In this document: positions 1 to 7,430 of the stretch, piece after piece
Layout: each line of letters starts with the position of its first letter
Numbering within the stretch: the stretch's first letter is position 1
Program-made: the position numbers and the translations under genes
Origin: Actinomycetota bacterium
GTDB lineage: Bacteria; Actinomycetota; Actinomycetes; Nanopelagicales; Nanopelagicaceae
DNA: 16,502 nucleotides
Assembly (NCBI GenBank): GCA_947465365.1
Contig: CANIAV010000005.1
Span: 1-16,502, forward strand
Reading direction: 5' to 3'
Notes under the pieces: generated by a model
Seen by the model: only the letters and a program-made list of their open reading frames with translations
Told to the model about the DNA's origin: nothing
Database searches by the model: none

Positions 1-77
1 CTCAACATATGAGTGCAGTTTTCGGCATCAATATCTTGGTCACCTCCGAAAATGGAAGGTTCTTTGCCCGTAGCTGA
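1..77 (+). CDS. C-terminal tail of an unrecognised upstream gene (partial)
   Basis: One frame is open from the window edge to a TGA at 75-77 and reads QHMSAVFGINILVTSENGRF plus FARS. The TGA shares its last base with the ATG of ung (TGATG), a usual sign of translational coupling inside an operon. The mixed hydrophobic and polar composition looks like real protein. The other two forward frames have stops at 10-12 and 71-73. Twenty-four residues are too few to name a family, so no function is given. Confidence is limited by the short length. Confidence 0.45.
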   Translation, partial: QHMSAVFGINILVTSENGRFFARS

Positions 78-721
78 TGAAATTTCGTGACCAGATTCAT
101 CCTTCTTGGCGCAAGGTGTTGGCAAATGAGTTAGAGCTATTGGATGAGATCGAGTCGAAGATTTCTACTGAGAGCTATCTTCCTCAACACGACTTGGTGA
201 TGCGGGCGTTCTCATCTGAATTCGGTAGCGCAAAGGTACTGATCCTTGGGCAAGATCCCTATCCAAATTCGAGCGATCCAGTTGGTTTAGCATTTTCGAT
301 TCCAGCAGATCAGAGAAGAATTCCGCCTACCCTAAAAAATATTTTTAAAGAGTTGAACACCGATCTTGGTGTGCCCATACCTGACCATGGTGATTTAACG
401 CCTTGGGCGCAACAAGGGGTAGTACTTCTCAATAGAACTTTGACTTGTCGCACAGGGCAGAGTAATTCGCATTCCAAAATTGGTTGGAGCAGGATTACCG
501 AAGCTTGCGTTAGCGCACTTGCCGGATCGGGTTGCGTGGCAATTTTGTGGGGAGCAGGTGCCCAAGAGTTAAGTAAGCATTTTCGTGAGCATAAGTTAAT
601 TATGTCGGTGCATCCGAGTCCGCTCTCGGCTTATCGGGGATTCTTTGGATCCAAACCTTTCAGTCGAGCCAATGAAGCTCTGCTTGCTTCAGGTATCGCA
701 CCTATCGATTGGTCGCTATAA
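77..721 (+). CDS. ung: Uracil-DNA glycosylase, family 1
   Basis: Removes uracil from DNA by cleaving the N-glycosidic bond, the first step of base excision repair of deaminated cytosine or misincorporated dUMP. The 214 residues are slightly under the usual 220-230. Motif A is GQDPYP (residues 58-63) with the water-activating Asp60. Phe73 in GLAFS is the uracil-stacking residue, and Asn119 in GVVLLN is the uracil-recognition residue. Motif B, HPSPLSAYRGFF (179-190), carries catalytic His179 and the DNA-intercalating loop. The start codon overlaps the stop of the preceding reading frame (TGATG), so translation is probably coupled. The loop after motif A reads PNSSDPVG instead of the common HGPGQAxG; a Pro in place of the His is, from memory, usual in actinobacterial Ung, but the SSD stretch is unusual. 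The gene ends at a hairpin terminator. Identification is secure. Confidence 0.97.
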   Translation: MKFRDQIHPSWRKVLANELELLDEIESKISTESYLPQHDLVMRAFSSEFGSAKVLILGQDPYPNSSDPVGLAFSIPADQRRIPPTLKNIFKELNTDLGVPIPDHGDLTPWAQQGVVLLNRTLTCRTGQSNSHSKIGWSRITEACVSALAGSGCVAILWGAGAQELSKHFREHKLIMSVHPSPLSAYRGFFGSKPFSRANEALLASGIAPIDWSL

Positions 722-725
722 GAAA

Positions 726-759
726 ACGGCGCCCCACGAAATTAATCACAGGGCGCCGT
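726..759. terminator. Bidirectional intrinsic terminator between ung and the purine permease gene
   Basis: A perfect 9-bp GC-rich inverted repeat, ACGGCGCCC (726-734) and GGGCGCCGT (751-759), is separated by a 16-base loop. It sits between two converging genes. On the minus strand the stem is followed by TTTTCT, and on the plus strand by CTTTAAG, so it can serve both genes, with the better U-tract for the minus-strand permease. Confidence 0.85.
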
Positions 760-780
760 CTTTAAGCGTCTTATATCTAA

Positions 781-2217
781 CTATCCAACCCACGCATTAA
801 TTGGTGAGGATAAGAAGTAGATCATAAAGAGGCCAGAGACAAGCAGAAGTAGCGGATGTACTTCTTTGCCGCGACCTTGGATGTATCTGATGACTACGTG
901 AGTTACGAAGCCGGCGCCGATACCAACAGAGATGTTGTAGGTAAATGGCATCAAGATGATTGTTAAGAAAGCTGGAATTGCGATTCCATAATCTTCCCAA
1001 TCAATTGCCTTGATCTGAGTCATCATTAAGAAGCCGACAATTACCAGTGCTGGTGTTGCTGCCTCGTAAGGGATGATTGCCACTAGTGGTGCCAAGAAAG
1101 TTGTCAGCAAGAAACAGATACCGGTTACAACTGAGGCTAAACCAGTACGTGCGCCTTCGCCAACACCTGAAGCAGATTCAATATAGCTAGTGTTTGAGGA
1201 GATGCTTCCTGCACCACCCGCAACTGCAGCGATTGAGTCGACCAAGAGGATGCGATCGTTATTTGGAATGTTGCCATCTTTATCAACAAGCCCTGCTTCA
1301 TGTCCGATTGCAGTAACTGTTCCGACTGTATCGAAGAAGTCAGAGAGCAATAGGGTAAAGACGATAAGTACTACGGTGATTACCGGTACTCGATCTAAAG
1401 ATCCGAAGAGGTTAAATTTACCGAATAGACCAAAATCTGGAGTAGCGACGATGTTATCTGGCATAGCCGGAACATTTAGCCCCCAACCCTTTGGGTTAAC
1501 CTTGCCAGTTGCGCCATCGAAGTTTGGACCGATTTTAAGAGAAGTCTCAACGATTACCGCGGCGATTGTCGCAACGATGATGCCGATAAGAATTGCTCCC
1601 TTTACCTTCTTTACCATCAGACCGATAGTCAAGAAAAGACCAAGTGCGAAGATGATGATCGGCCAACCGACAAGTGTTCCACCGTCGCCTAACGTCACAG
1701 GAACTGGACCAGATGGTGTCTTACGGACGAATCCGGCATCCACCAAACCGATTAGTGCGATAAATAGTCCGATACCTACAGAAATCGCAATCTTTAATTG
1801 GGCAGGGACTGCCTTGAAGACTGCAGTTCTAAATCCGGTAAGAACCAACACTGTGATGATCAAGCCTTCTAACACGACAAGACCCATGGCATCTGCCCAA
1901 GTCATTCTCGATGCAATACCAACTGCAACGAAAGTGTTAAGTCCTAGACCAGTTGCGAGAGCTAGCGGATAATTTCCGACTACCCCCATCAGAATGGTTA
2001 ATAGGCCAGCCATAAGAGCTGTCATTGCAGCAACGAGTGCGAGATTAGGTGCATCGCCACCGCCGATAAATTTTCCATCTGCATCTTTGGCAAGACCGAT
2101 GATTAGTGGATTAAGCGCCACGATATAAGCCATAGTGAAGAATGTGACGATTCCGCCGCGAACTTCTCTAGCTACTGTGGAGCCACGTTGCGATATTTTG
2201 AAATAGCTATCGAGCAT
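781..2217 (-). CDS. NCS2-type purine permease, AzgA/PbuG branch
   Basis: Integral membrane importer, probably a proton symporter for hypoxanthine, guanine or adenine. The 478 residues are mostly hydrophobic, with about 12-14 membrane spans. The N-terminus (GSTVAREVRGGIVTFFTMAY, residues 12-31) is the AzgA/PbuG signature region. Further landmarks are ATGLGLNTF (88-96), SDFFDTVGT (292-300) and the SNTSYIESASGVGEGARTG stretch (341-359), where AzgA-type carriers place substrate-contacting residues. A polar insertion at 228-262 lies between two membrane spans. The ATG at 2215-2217 follows a strong Shine-Dalgarno, AGGAAGG, at 6 bases. A hairpin and a second inverted repeat lie in its leader. The nearby apt gene would convert imported adenine to AMP, which fits purine uptake. 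The family is certain; the exact purine is not. Confidence 0.93.
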   Translation of the reverse strand: MLDSYFKISQRGSTVAREVRGGIVTFFTMAYIVALNPLIIGLAKDADGKFIGGGDAPNLALVAAMTALMAGLLTILMGVVGNYPLALATGLGLNTFVAVGIASRMTWADAMGLVVLEGLIITVLVLTGFRTAVFKAVPAQLKIAISVGIGLFIALIGLVDAGFVRKTPSGPVPVTLGDGGTLVGWPIIIFALGLFLTIGLMVKKVKGAILIGIIVATIAAVIVETSLKIGPNFDGATGKVNPKGWGLNVPAMPDNIVATPDFGLFGKFNLFGSLDRVPVITVVLIVFTLLLSDFFDTVGTVTAIGHEAGLVDKDGNIPNNDRILLVDSIAAVAGGAGSISSNTSYIESASGVGEGARTGLASVVTGICFLLTTFLAPLVAIIPYEAATPALVIVGFLMMTQIKAIDWEDYGIAIPAFLTIILMPFTYNISVGIGAGFVTHVVIRYIQGRGKEVHPLLLLVSGLFMIYFLSSPINAWVG

Positions 2218-2223
2218 GACATA

Positions 2224-2230
2224 CCTTCCT
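2224..2230 (-). promoter_or_regulatory. Strong ribosome binding site of the purine permease gene
   Basis: AGGAAGG on the minus strand lies 6 bases before the ATG. It stands out because most other unit-heading genes in this window have no Shine-Dalgarno sequence. Confidence 0.75.
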
Positions 2231-2240
2231 AATTTTGTTA

Positions 2241-2280
2241 ACGGGGGTGGTTGCGACCCCGTGTGAAATGACGGCTCACA
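2241..2280 (-). promoter_or_regulatory. Inverted repeats in the leader of the purine permease gene
   Basis: The 99-base gap between the YczE-like gene and the permease gene carries two adjacent symmetric elements. One is a 6-bp stem, ACGGGG (2241-2246) with CCCCGT (2257-2262), just upstream of the Shine-Dalgarno. The other is TGTGA (2262-2266) with TCACA (2276-2280), spaced by 9 bases, like a dimeric regulator half-site pair. It does not match the purine riboswitch core. An operator or attenuator role is inference from symmetry and position only. Confidence 0.3.
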
Positions 2281-2316
2281 GACCGAGGGATAAGATGATT
2301 TAAGCGGATTTATTGC

Positions 2317-2997
2317 TTACTTTGAGGTAAGGCGCGCTACTACTCCGAAGGAAATTGCGACAGATTGACCAATAAGGAGCGCAAATAGCGCAGTTCCTAG
2401 CCCAATCTTGCCGCCCAGCAGCCCGCCGATGATTAGGACAGTTACCTCGATCGCCATGCGAACTCGTCCGACGCGAACGCCGGTTCGATTGTGAATGCCA
2501 GTCATTGCGCCATCGCGCGGACCAGGTCCGAGACCACAAGTTATATATAGGGCCGAACCGACACCAACTAAGGCAATACCTAAGAGTGCGGAAATCAATC
2601 CACCGATAAAGGTGTGTTGCAAGGGAAAGCGATCAACGCCGAATTGAATAGCGGCAGAGATGATTACGATATTTGTCAGAGTTCCAAAGCCAGGACGTTC
2701 GCGCAGTGGAATCCAAATGAGAAGAACAAAACATCCGGTGAAAAAGGTAGCCCAGCCCAGGGTTAGGCCAGATTTAAGACTCAGCCCTTGTGCAAATACT
2801 GTCCAAGGCGCATTACCTAGGTTGGATTGAACTACTAGGGCATCGCCGAATCCGAAGATAGCCAGACCGAAAAAAAGGATCAGTACACGAGAAAGAGATA
2901 AATCCCAACGATGCTTGGCCCGCCAAGGTGTAATCGGGACCGTCTTATGTGGACGTAGGTGAGCAAGCAGCGAGTTAAATCTTGATCCTTTTTCCAT
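2317..2997 (-). CDS. YczE-like integral membrane protein (COG2364-type)
   Basis: Membrane protein of 226 residues with about five or six spans, of a family found in Bacillus (YczE) and many actinobacteria. Its biochemical role is unknown. Family landmarks are NLGNAPW (59-65), GFGT (103-106) and the most diagnostic loop, GLGPGPRDGAMTG (155-167), followed by HNRTG and a glycine-rich helix (GGLLGGKIGLGTA, 191-203). The first 36 residues are hydrophilic and probably cytoplasmic. No Shine-Dalgarno precedes the ATG; instead TATAAA lies 8 bases upstream, suggesting a leaderless mRNA. It is divergent from the DUF554 gene and lies upstream of the permease gene on the same strand. Family assignment is good; function should be treated as unknown. 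Confidence 0.85.
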   Translation of the reverse strand: MEKGSRFNSLLAHLRPHKTVPITPWRAKHRWDLSLSRVLILFFGLAIFGFGDALVVQSNLGNAPWTVFAQGLSLKSGLTLGWATFFTGCFVLLIWIPLRERPGFGTLTNIVIISAAIQFGVDRFPLQHTFIGGLISALLGIALVGVGSALYITCGLGPGPRDGAMTGIHNRTGVRVGRVRMAIEVTVLIIGGLLGGKIGLGTALFALLIGQSVAISFGVVARLTSK

Positions 2998-3005
2998 TTG
3001 GGGAG

Positions 3006-3041
3006 TTTATAGTAAGAGAGACAATTTATATCCTCTATTGT
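3006..3041. promoter_or_regulatory. Divergent -10 boxes for the YczE-like and DUF554 genes
   Basis: The 51-bp gap between the two start codons holds TATAAA on the minus strand (plus-strand 3006-3011), 8 bases before the minus ATG. On the plus strand TATTGT (3036-3041) lies 7 bases before the plus ATG. Both match the actinobacterial -10 form TANNNT at the distance expected when transcription begins at the start codon. Clear -35 boxes were not seen, which is common in actinobacteria. Confidence 0.45.
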
Positions 3042-3048
3042 TACCGCT

Positions 3049-3783
3049 ATGTTCGTAGGCTTTGGCACAACTGTAAATATCGCAACTATTATCGTCGGCT
3101 CTTCCCTTGGCGTATTAGTTGGTGCTCGTATGTCGTTGCGAACCAGAACGCTAATTACTGAAGCACTCGGCCTAATCACCCTCTTAGGAGCAGTAAGTGC
3201 GCTAGCGCCTATGTGGGGTGAGAGATTTATTTCTTCACTTCCTAAGGGATGGCCAATGCTTGCCATTCTTGGATCGTTACTTATCGGTGGATTAATTGGT
3301 TCAGCGCTAAATCTTGAGAGCAAGTTAGATTCTCTGGGGGAGAGCTTACGTAAGAAGTTTCGTGCTCATGAAGAGAGCACATTTGTCGAAGGCTTTGTTT
3401 CAGCATCACTTCTCTTTGCAATCGGACCGCTAGCCATCTTAGGTTCAATTAGCGATGGCATGTCGACCGGTATCGATCAACTGCTTTTGAAATCGAGCCT
3501 CGACTTCTTTGCCGCTATGGCCTTTGCCGCAAGCCTGGGTTGGGGCGTTGCTGCATCTGCAATTCCAGTTGGTATTTACCAAGGGGTATGGACCTTAATT
3601 GGTTTAGGCCTTGGAAATATTCTCAGTGGCTACCAAGTAGATGCGATGACAATTACCGGTGGTTTGATGTTGGTGTGCATCGGGTTAAGACTTTTGAAGA
3701 TAAAAGATATCGCCGTCGGCAATTTACTGCCGGCGCTCTTTATCGCTCCAGTCTTAGTCCTGGCTTTGAACTCTTTCCTTTAA
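3049..3783 (+). CDS. DUF554 family membrane protein (YdfK/YqgA-like)
   Basis: Integral membrane protein of 244 residues with about six or seven spans. The family is widespread in bacteria and has no settled function; transport has been suggested. The N-terminus GTTVNIATIIVGSSLG (6-21) is the usual start of DUF554 proteins. The central VEGFVSASLLFAIGPLAILG (113-132) followed by SISDG is the family hallmark, and the end (LRLLKIKDIAVGNLLPAL, 213-230) also matches. This supports the chosen ATG, which has no Shine-Dalgarno and looks leaderless. The stop is 3 bases from the stop of the converging alcohol dehydrogenase gene. Confidence 0.88.
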   Translation: MFVGFGTTVNIATIIVGSSLGVLVGARMSLRTRTLITEALGLITLLGAVSALAPMWGERFISSLPKGWPMLAILGSLLIGGLIGSALNLESKLDSLGESLRKKFRAHEESTFVEGFVSASLLFAIGPLAILGSISDGMSTGIDQLLLKSSLDFFAAMAFAASLGWGVAASAIPVGIYQGVWTLIGLGLGNILSGYQVDAMTITGGLMLVCIGLRLLKIKDIAVGNLLPALFIAPVLVLALNSFL

Positions 3784-3786
3784 GAA

Positions 3787-4827
3787 TTAGAAAGTAGTAG
3801 CGTCGATTACGAAGCGGTATTTAACATCGCTAGCAACAGTTCGCTCGTAGGCTGCGTTGATGTAATCGGCCTTGATAACTTCGACATCACTGACGATATT
3901 GTGCTTGCCGCAGAAATCGAGCATTTCCTGCATCTCTGGGATGCCACCGATCATCGACCCGGATAAGGAACGTCGCGCCGGCAAGAGCGAGCCAACTTCG
4001 ACCGCATAAGGCTTTCCGGGCAGGCCAATTACGACAAGGGTTCCATCGACGTTTAGCATCTCTAGGTACTTATTGATATCCAACTCTGCACTAACAGTGT
4101 TGAGGATCAAATCAAAGTGCTTGATGTACTTCTTATTGAAATCTGCTTCTTTTGTAGAAACAAAGTGATGAGCTCCCATAGCTTTCGCATCCGCCTCTTT
4201 TGATGGCGAATGAGAAAAGACAGTTACATCGGCACCCATGGCAACTGCAAACTTAACTCCCATATGACCTAGTCCGCCTAGACCCATAACGGCAACCTTT
4301 TTACCTGGCGCCGCTTTCCAATGTTTAATTGGTGAATACAAGGTAATTCCAGCACATAGCAAAGGTGCGACTCCATCAAGAGGAAGATTTTCGGGAATAG
4401 AGACTGCGTAATCTTCATTTATCACCATGATGTTTGAGTAGCCACCCATTGCAGGAGTTTTACCATCACGCTCTAATTGATTGTAGGTGCCAGTCATTCC
4501 TTCAATGCAATACTGTTGCAAACCCTTTAAACAAGATGGACATTTGCGACAAGAATCAACAAATACGCCAACGCCGATGCGATCGCCCACTTTAAATTTA
4601 CTTACGGAAGAACCAACTTGCGAAACTATTCCTGCTATTTCGTGGCCGGGAACCATAGGAAAGAGCGCTGAGCCCCATTCTTCGCGGACTTGGTGGATAT
4701 CAGAGTGGCAAATGCCTGAGTATTTGATATCGAGTGCGACATCGTGAGCGCCAAGATCGCGACGTTCAAACTCCCAGGGAGTCATCTGTGCATTTGCCTG
4801 CATTGCTGCGTATCCACGTACCTTCAT
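3787..4827 (-). CDS. Zinc-dependent alcohol dehydrogenase, cinnamyl-alcohol/YahK type
   Basis: Medium-chain dehydrogenase/reductase that should interconvert aldehydes and primary alcohols, probably as an NADPH-dependent aldehyde reductase. In 346 residues the catalytic zinc set is visible: Cys40 in GICHSD, His62 and Glu63 in PGHE, and Cys158 in PLLCAG. The structural zinc lobe uses Cys93, Cys96, Cys99 and Cys107. The Rossmann glycine motif GLGGLG is at 182-187. The end of the second strand reads VFSHSPSK (203-210) with no acidic residue, which favours NADP(H) over NAD(H). Its ATG overlaps the tdk stop (ATGA), with AGGAGA 6 bases upstream inside tdk, so it is the last gene of the apt-acyltransferase-tdk operon. 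The natural substrate cannot be read from sequence. Confidence 0.93.
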   Translation of the reverse strand: MKVRGYAAMQANAQMTPWEFERRDLGAHDVALDIKYSGICHSDIHQVREEWGSALFPMVPGHEIAGIVSQVGSSVSKFKVGDRIGVGVFVDSCRKCPSCLKGLQQYCIEGMTGTYNQLERDGKTPAMGGYSNIMVINEDYAVSIPENLPLDGVAPLLCAGITLYSPIKHWKAAPGKKVAVMGLGGLGHMGVKFAVAMGADVTVFSHSPSKEADAKAMGAHHFVSTKEADFNKKYIKHFDLILNTVSAELDINKYLEMLNVDGTLVVIGLPGKPYAVEVGSLLPARRSLSGSMIGGIPEMQEMLDFCGKHNIVSDVEVIKADYINAAYERTVASDVKYRFVIDATTF

Positions 4828-5522
4828 TTTCGATCTCCTTTGGCGCTATTGTCTTTTGAACTATCTTCTTCTGGGGTAAAGGGTAAGGGCATCGGTGAGG
4901 TGTGTCCTGCGCGAGATGCGCGCGCAGTTACTTGACGCATATGGTGGCGGCGACAGAGAACTTCATAAGCTATCTCAGCACCCGGTGCCACATCTCCAAC
5001 TACAACTTGTTCGCCTTCAGTGACCATGACGCCACCTGAGGTTCGCGCATTATGAGTGGCGCGAGATCCGCACCAACAAAGGGCCTCGACTTGCAGAGTA
5101 TTTACTCGGTCTGCCAGTTCTACTAAGCGCGCAGAACCTGGAAATAACTTAGTTCGGAAATCCGCGAGAATGCCAAAGGCAAAAACATCGATACCAAGCC
5201 CATCAACAATTTTGGCTAAACCTTCGATCTGTTCTGGTTGATAAAACTGTGCTTCATCACAAATTATGTAATCAATACGATCGCCTAGCGATAAGCGCTC
5301 AACAACTAAGCGGTGGATATCTAAATCTGTATCAACTTCGATCGCCGCACTCTGTAGCCCCAGGCGCGAAGAAATTACCCCGCTACCTGCACGGTCTTTG
5401 CTGGTGAAGATCAGTCCACTACGGCCGCGACTTTTATGGTTATGGGCAGTCTGTAAGGCGAGGGTGGATTTTCCGCTATCCATCGTTCCGCAGTAATAAA
5501 TTAGCTCAGCCACAGGCGGCAT
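4824..5522 (-). CDS. tdk: Thymidine kinase, type II (TK1-like)
   Basis: Phosphorylates thymidine (and deoxyuridine) to the monophosphate with ATP, in pyrimidine salvage. The 232 residues show the P-loop GTMDSGKST (12-20), the Walker B-like DEAQF (89-93) with catalytic base Glu90, and the GILADFR segment (117-123) of the TK1 family. The zinc lasso domain has Cys149 and Cys151 with Cys190 and His193. The first pair is spaced CxC instead of the usual CxxC, with ATHNARTSGG following. The C-terminal 25 residues are charged and look disordered. An alternative GTG start lies three codons in (VAELIYY). It lies 36 bases after the acyltransferase stop and overlaps the dehydrogenase start by 4 bp. Confidence 0.95.
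   Translation of the reverse strand: MPPVAELIYYCGTMDSGKSTLALQTAHNHKSRGRSGLIFTSKDRAGSGVISSRLGLQSAAIEVDTDLDIHRLVVERLSLGDRIDYIICDEAQFYQPEQIEGLAKIVDGLGIDVFAFGILADFRTKLFPGSARLVELADRVNTLQVEALCWCGSRATHNARTSGGVMVTEGEQVVVGDVAPGAEIAYEVLCRRHHMRQVTARASRAGHTSPMPLPFTPEEDSSKDNSAKGDRK
4834..4839 (-). promoter_or_regulatory. Ribosome binding site of the alcohol dehydrogenase gene inside tdk
   Basis: AGGAGA on the minus strand, within AAAGGAGATC at the 3' end of tdk, lies 6 bases before the dehydrogenase ATG. Together with the ATGA overlap it fixes this start. Confidence 0.75.
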
Positions 5523-5558
5523 CCTGCCACTTTTTCGCAGATCGCGCAGACATTGCCA

Positions 5559-7430
5559 TTACAAGATTCCGAGATCAGTTAATACGCCTTCAATTTCTAA
5601 CGCTAACGATCGGCTCATCTCAACGCTGATATGTGAGGCATCGCGGTAGGCGATCACACCATTGACAATCGCCGGACAGGTGGCGTTGCATAACCAAGGT
5701 GTCGGATTTACTTTGATGAAATTTCCCGCAATTGCAGGATCTGATTTTTCACTGTCATCGCATTTATCTCCCCCTTTAGAAGCCAGGCAGTTAGGAATAT
5801 CTCTAGTGGGGTGTGGGGTATCAGAGATGTAGATCAGATTCTTCGATGCGCCAAAGAGATGTCCATAAGCAGTTAATTGGCCATCTGCCCACCACTTCTG
5901 ACGCGATCCCAAACCATCTGGAACATCGAAGTGTTGGAATCCACTTAATATAACGGCATCTGGTTTTAGTTCATGAATGCGCTTTAAGGTATTGGCCCTC
6001 CACTTAAAGCAATCGGCGTTTTTATAGGCACCAATCTGCACCTTTTTAACTTCCGGTGCCGGACAAGCCGACTTGGTAAGACTTACCAACTTAAAGCCTC
6101 GTTCATTTGCTAATTTTTCTAAAGCTGGAAACCATTGGGCGGCATGTGAATCGCCATATAGAACAATAGTTTTGGATGAATTTTTATCACCGTATGTACA
6201 GTCACCAGATTTAACTTCGCCATTATTTACATGGCAATCATCTAAATACACCTGGGGCTTCTGCATGACTGTTGCAATCGAGATTGACTTTCCGTTTTTG
6301 AGAGTTATCGAGCTGTTATCAGTTGAGAGAATTGCAAGAGCTGCCACCGAACAGAGCGCGGTGGCAGTGATAGATGATCTAAAGATTTGTCGGGCGGTGA
6401 AAGGCCTGGCTGCTATTGGTTTTTCGAGAAAACGATGGGTTAAGTCAGCCGCTAAAGCGGTGAGGAGAATAAAGAAGATACGTTCCAAAAGCGTCAACGG
6501 ACGACCAAAACGAGTACTAGGCAGAACTAATAGCGGCCAGTGCCATAGATAGAACGGATATGAAATTTCACCAAGCCACTGCACCAATCGCAATTTTGAT
6601 AGGTCATTAAGAATAGGTGGCCAGAATGCGATACCGGCGATCATTAATGCCGCGCCGATAGTTGGCGCAAGCGCGTTATAGCCTGGAAAGGCAGTTCGCT
6701 CAGAGAAGGCAAAGACCGAGAAGGCTAAAGCGAAAAGTCCGAACCAAACTGAGAGCGTTTTTACAAGAGTGCGTCTTGCATTAAAACTATCTGGAATAAA
6801 AAGAAGTAAAGCTCCGATTCCTAACTCCCATGCCCTGGTCGGTAGAGAGTAGAAAGCCCAAATTGGATTGACGACTGTGAGGAAGAGTGAGAGCGCAAAA
6901 GATAGAAGAGTTGTAACCGCAATACCCACAGCGACCAACCTCTGACGACCGATGCGCCAGAGCGTGAAAACTAGAATTGGCCAGAAGATATAGAACTGCT
7001 CTTCAACGGCTAAGGACCAGTAATGAATTACCGGAGATGGCGTGGCGTTTAGATTCTGATAATCGTTCTGCCACCACGCAAATAGATAGTTAGAGACATA
7101 TAAAGATGCGGCGAGAATATCTTTGCCTAAAGCACCTCTAACAGTTGGTGGTAGAACTAGCCATGCAGCTAGCGCCGTGAGAGCAAGCACGCCAAGGGAA
7201 GCTGGCAAAAGTCGCTTAGCACGGCGCAGATAAAAGGCACGATAATCAAAAGAAGTCTTTAGATTGATCTCTTTGATAATTAGACCAGTGATTAGGTATC
7301 CAGATATTACATAGAAAATATCAACGCCTATAAAACCACCGGGGGAGAGCTTGGCGTGGAAGAGGACGACCAGCAGCGCCGCTAGGGCGCGCAAGGCCTG
7401 TATTTGATGGATCTTAGGTTTAGAACTCAC
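5559..7430 (-). CDS. OafA/YrhL-type membrane acyltransferase with C-terminal SGNH domain
   Basis: Two-part enzyme of 623 residues expected to move an acyl group (often acetyl) across the membrane onto a cell-surface sugar. Residues 8-370 form an acyltransferase-3 domain with about ten or eleven spans: catalytic His25 in VVLFHA, YLRRAKRLLPA (67-77), YWSLAVEEQFY (137-147) and YPFYLWHWPL (291-300). Residues 395-623 form an extracytoplasmic SGNH hydrolase-like domain with GDSH (426-429, nucleophile Ser428) and DASH (597-600, Asp and His). Eight cysteines in this region could form disulfides. The start is GTG; it overlaps the apt stop as GTGA, giving translational coupling. The acceptor is unknown: peptidoglycan, a wall polysaccharide or a glycolipid are all possible. 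Sitting between apt and tdk is odd, as no glycan gene is nearby. Confidence 0.93.
   Translation of the reverse strand: MSSKPKIHQIQALRALAALLVVLFHAKLSPGGFIGVDIFYVISGYLITGLIIKEINLKTSFDYRAFYLRRAKRLLPASLGVLALTALAAWLVLPPTVRGALGKDILAASLYVSNYLFAWWQNDYQNLNATPSPVIHYWSLAVEEQFYIFWPILVFTLWRIGRQRLVAVGIAVTTLLSFALSLFLTVVNPIWAFYSLPTRAWELGIGALLLFIPDSFNARRTLVKTLSVWFGLFALAFSVFAFSERTAFPGYNALAPTIGAALMIAGIAFWPPILNDLSKLRLVQWLGEISYPFYLWHWPLLVLPSTRFGRPLTLLERIFFILLTALAADLTHRFLEKPIAARPFTARQIFRSSITATALCSVAALAILSTDNSSITLKNGKSISIATVMQKPQVYLDDCHVNNGEVKSGDCTYGDKNSSKTIVLYGDSHAAQWFPALEKLANERGFKLVSLTKSACPAPEVKKVQIGAYKNADCFKWRANTLKRIHELKPDAVILSGFQHFDVPDGLGSRQKWWADGQLTAYGHLFGASKNLIYISDTPHPTRDIPNCLASKGGDKCDDSEKSDPAIAGNFIKVNPTPWLCNATCPAIVNGVIAYRDASHISVEMSRSLALEIEGVLTDLGIL

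Noticed and set aside
1190-1972. 260-codon open frame on the plus strand, opposite the purine permease
   Set aside because: It is antisense to a well-conserved gene, is rich in Thr/Pro/Ser/Ile without any motif, and mirrors the permease codon pattern.
2262-2280. CRP-type site TGTGA/TCACA
   Set aside because: The spacing is 9 bases instead of 6, so it cannot be called a CRP site; it is kept only as an unassigned inverted repeat.
2218-2316. Purine riboswitch ahead of the purine permease gene
   Set aside because: The gap lacks the three-way-junction core sequences of guanine/adenine riboswitches, and only a short stem and an operator-like repeat are seen.
2880-3323. 147-codon minus-strand frame covering the gap and the DUF554 start
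   Set aside because: It overlaps the YczE-like start and DUF554 coding sequence, both with clear family motifs; its own product is unrecognisable.
3717-3732. Hairpin CGGCA-N6-TGCCG near the 3' end of the DUF554 gene, as a terminator
   Set aside because: It lies within codons for the conserved VGNLLPA segment, 50 bases before the stop, and is followed by only a short broken T run.
6073-6552. 159-codon plus-strand frame opposite the acyltransferase
   Set aside because: Antisense shadow of a gene with intact motifs on both sides of this stretch.
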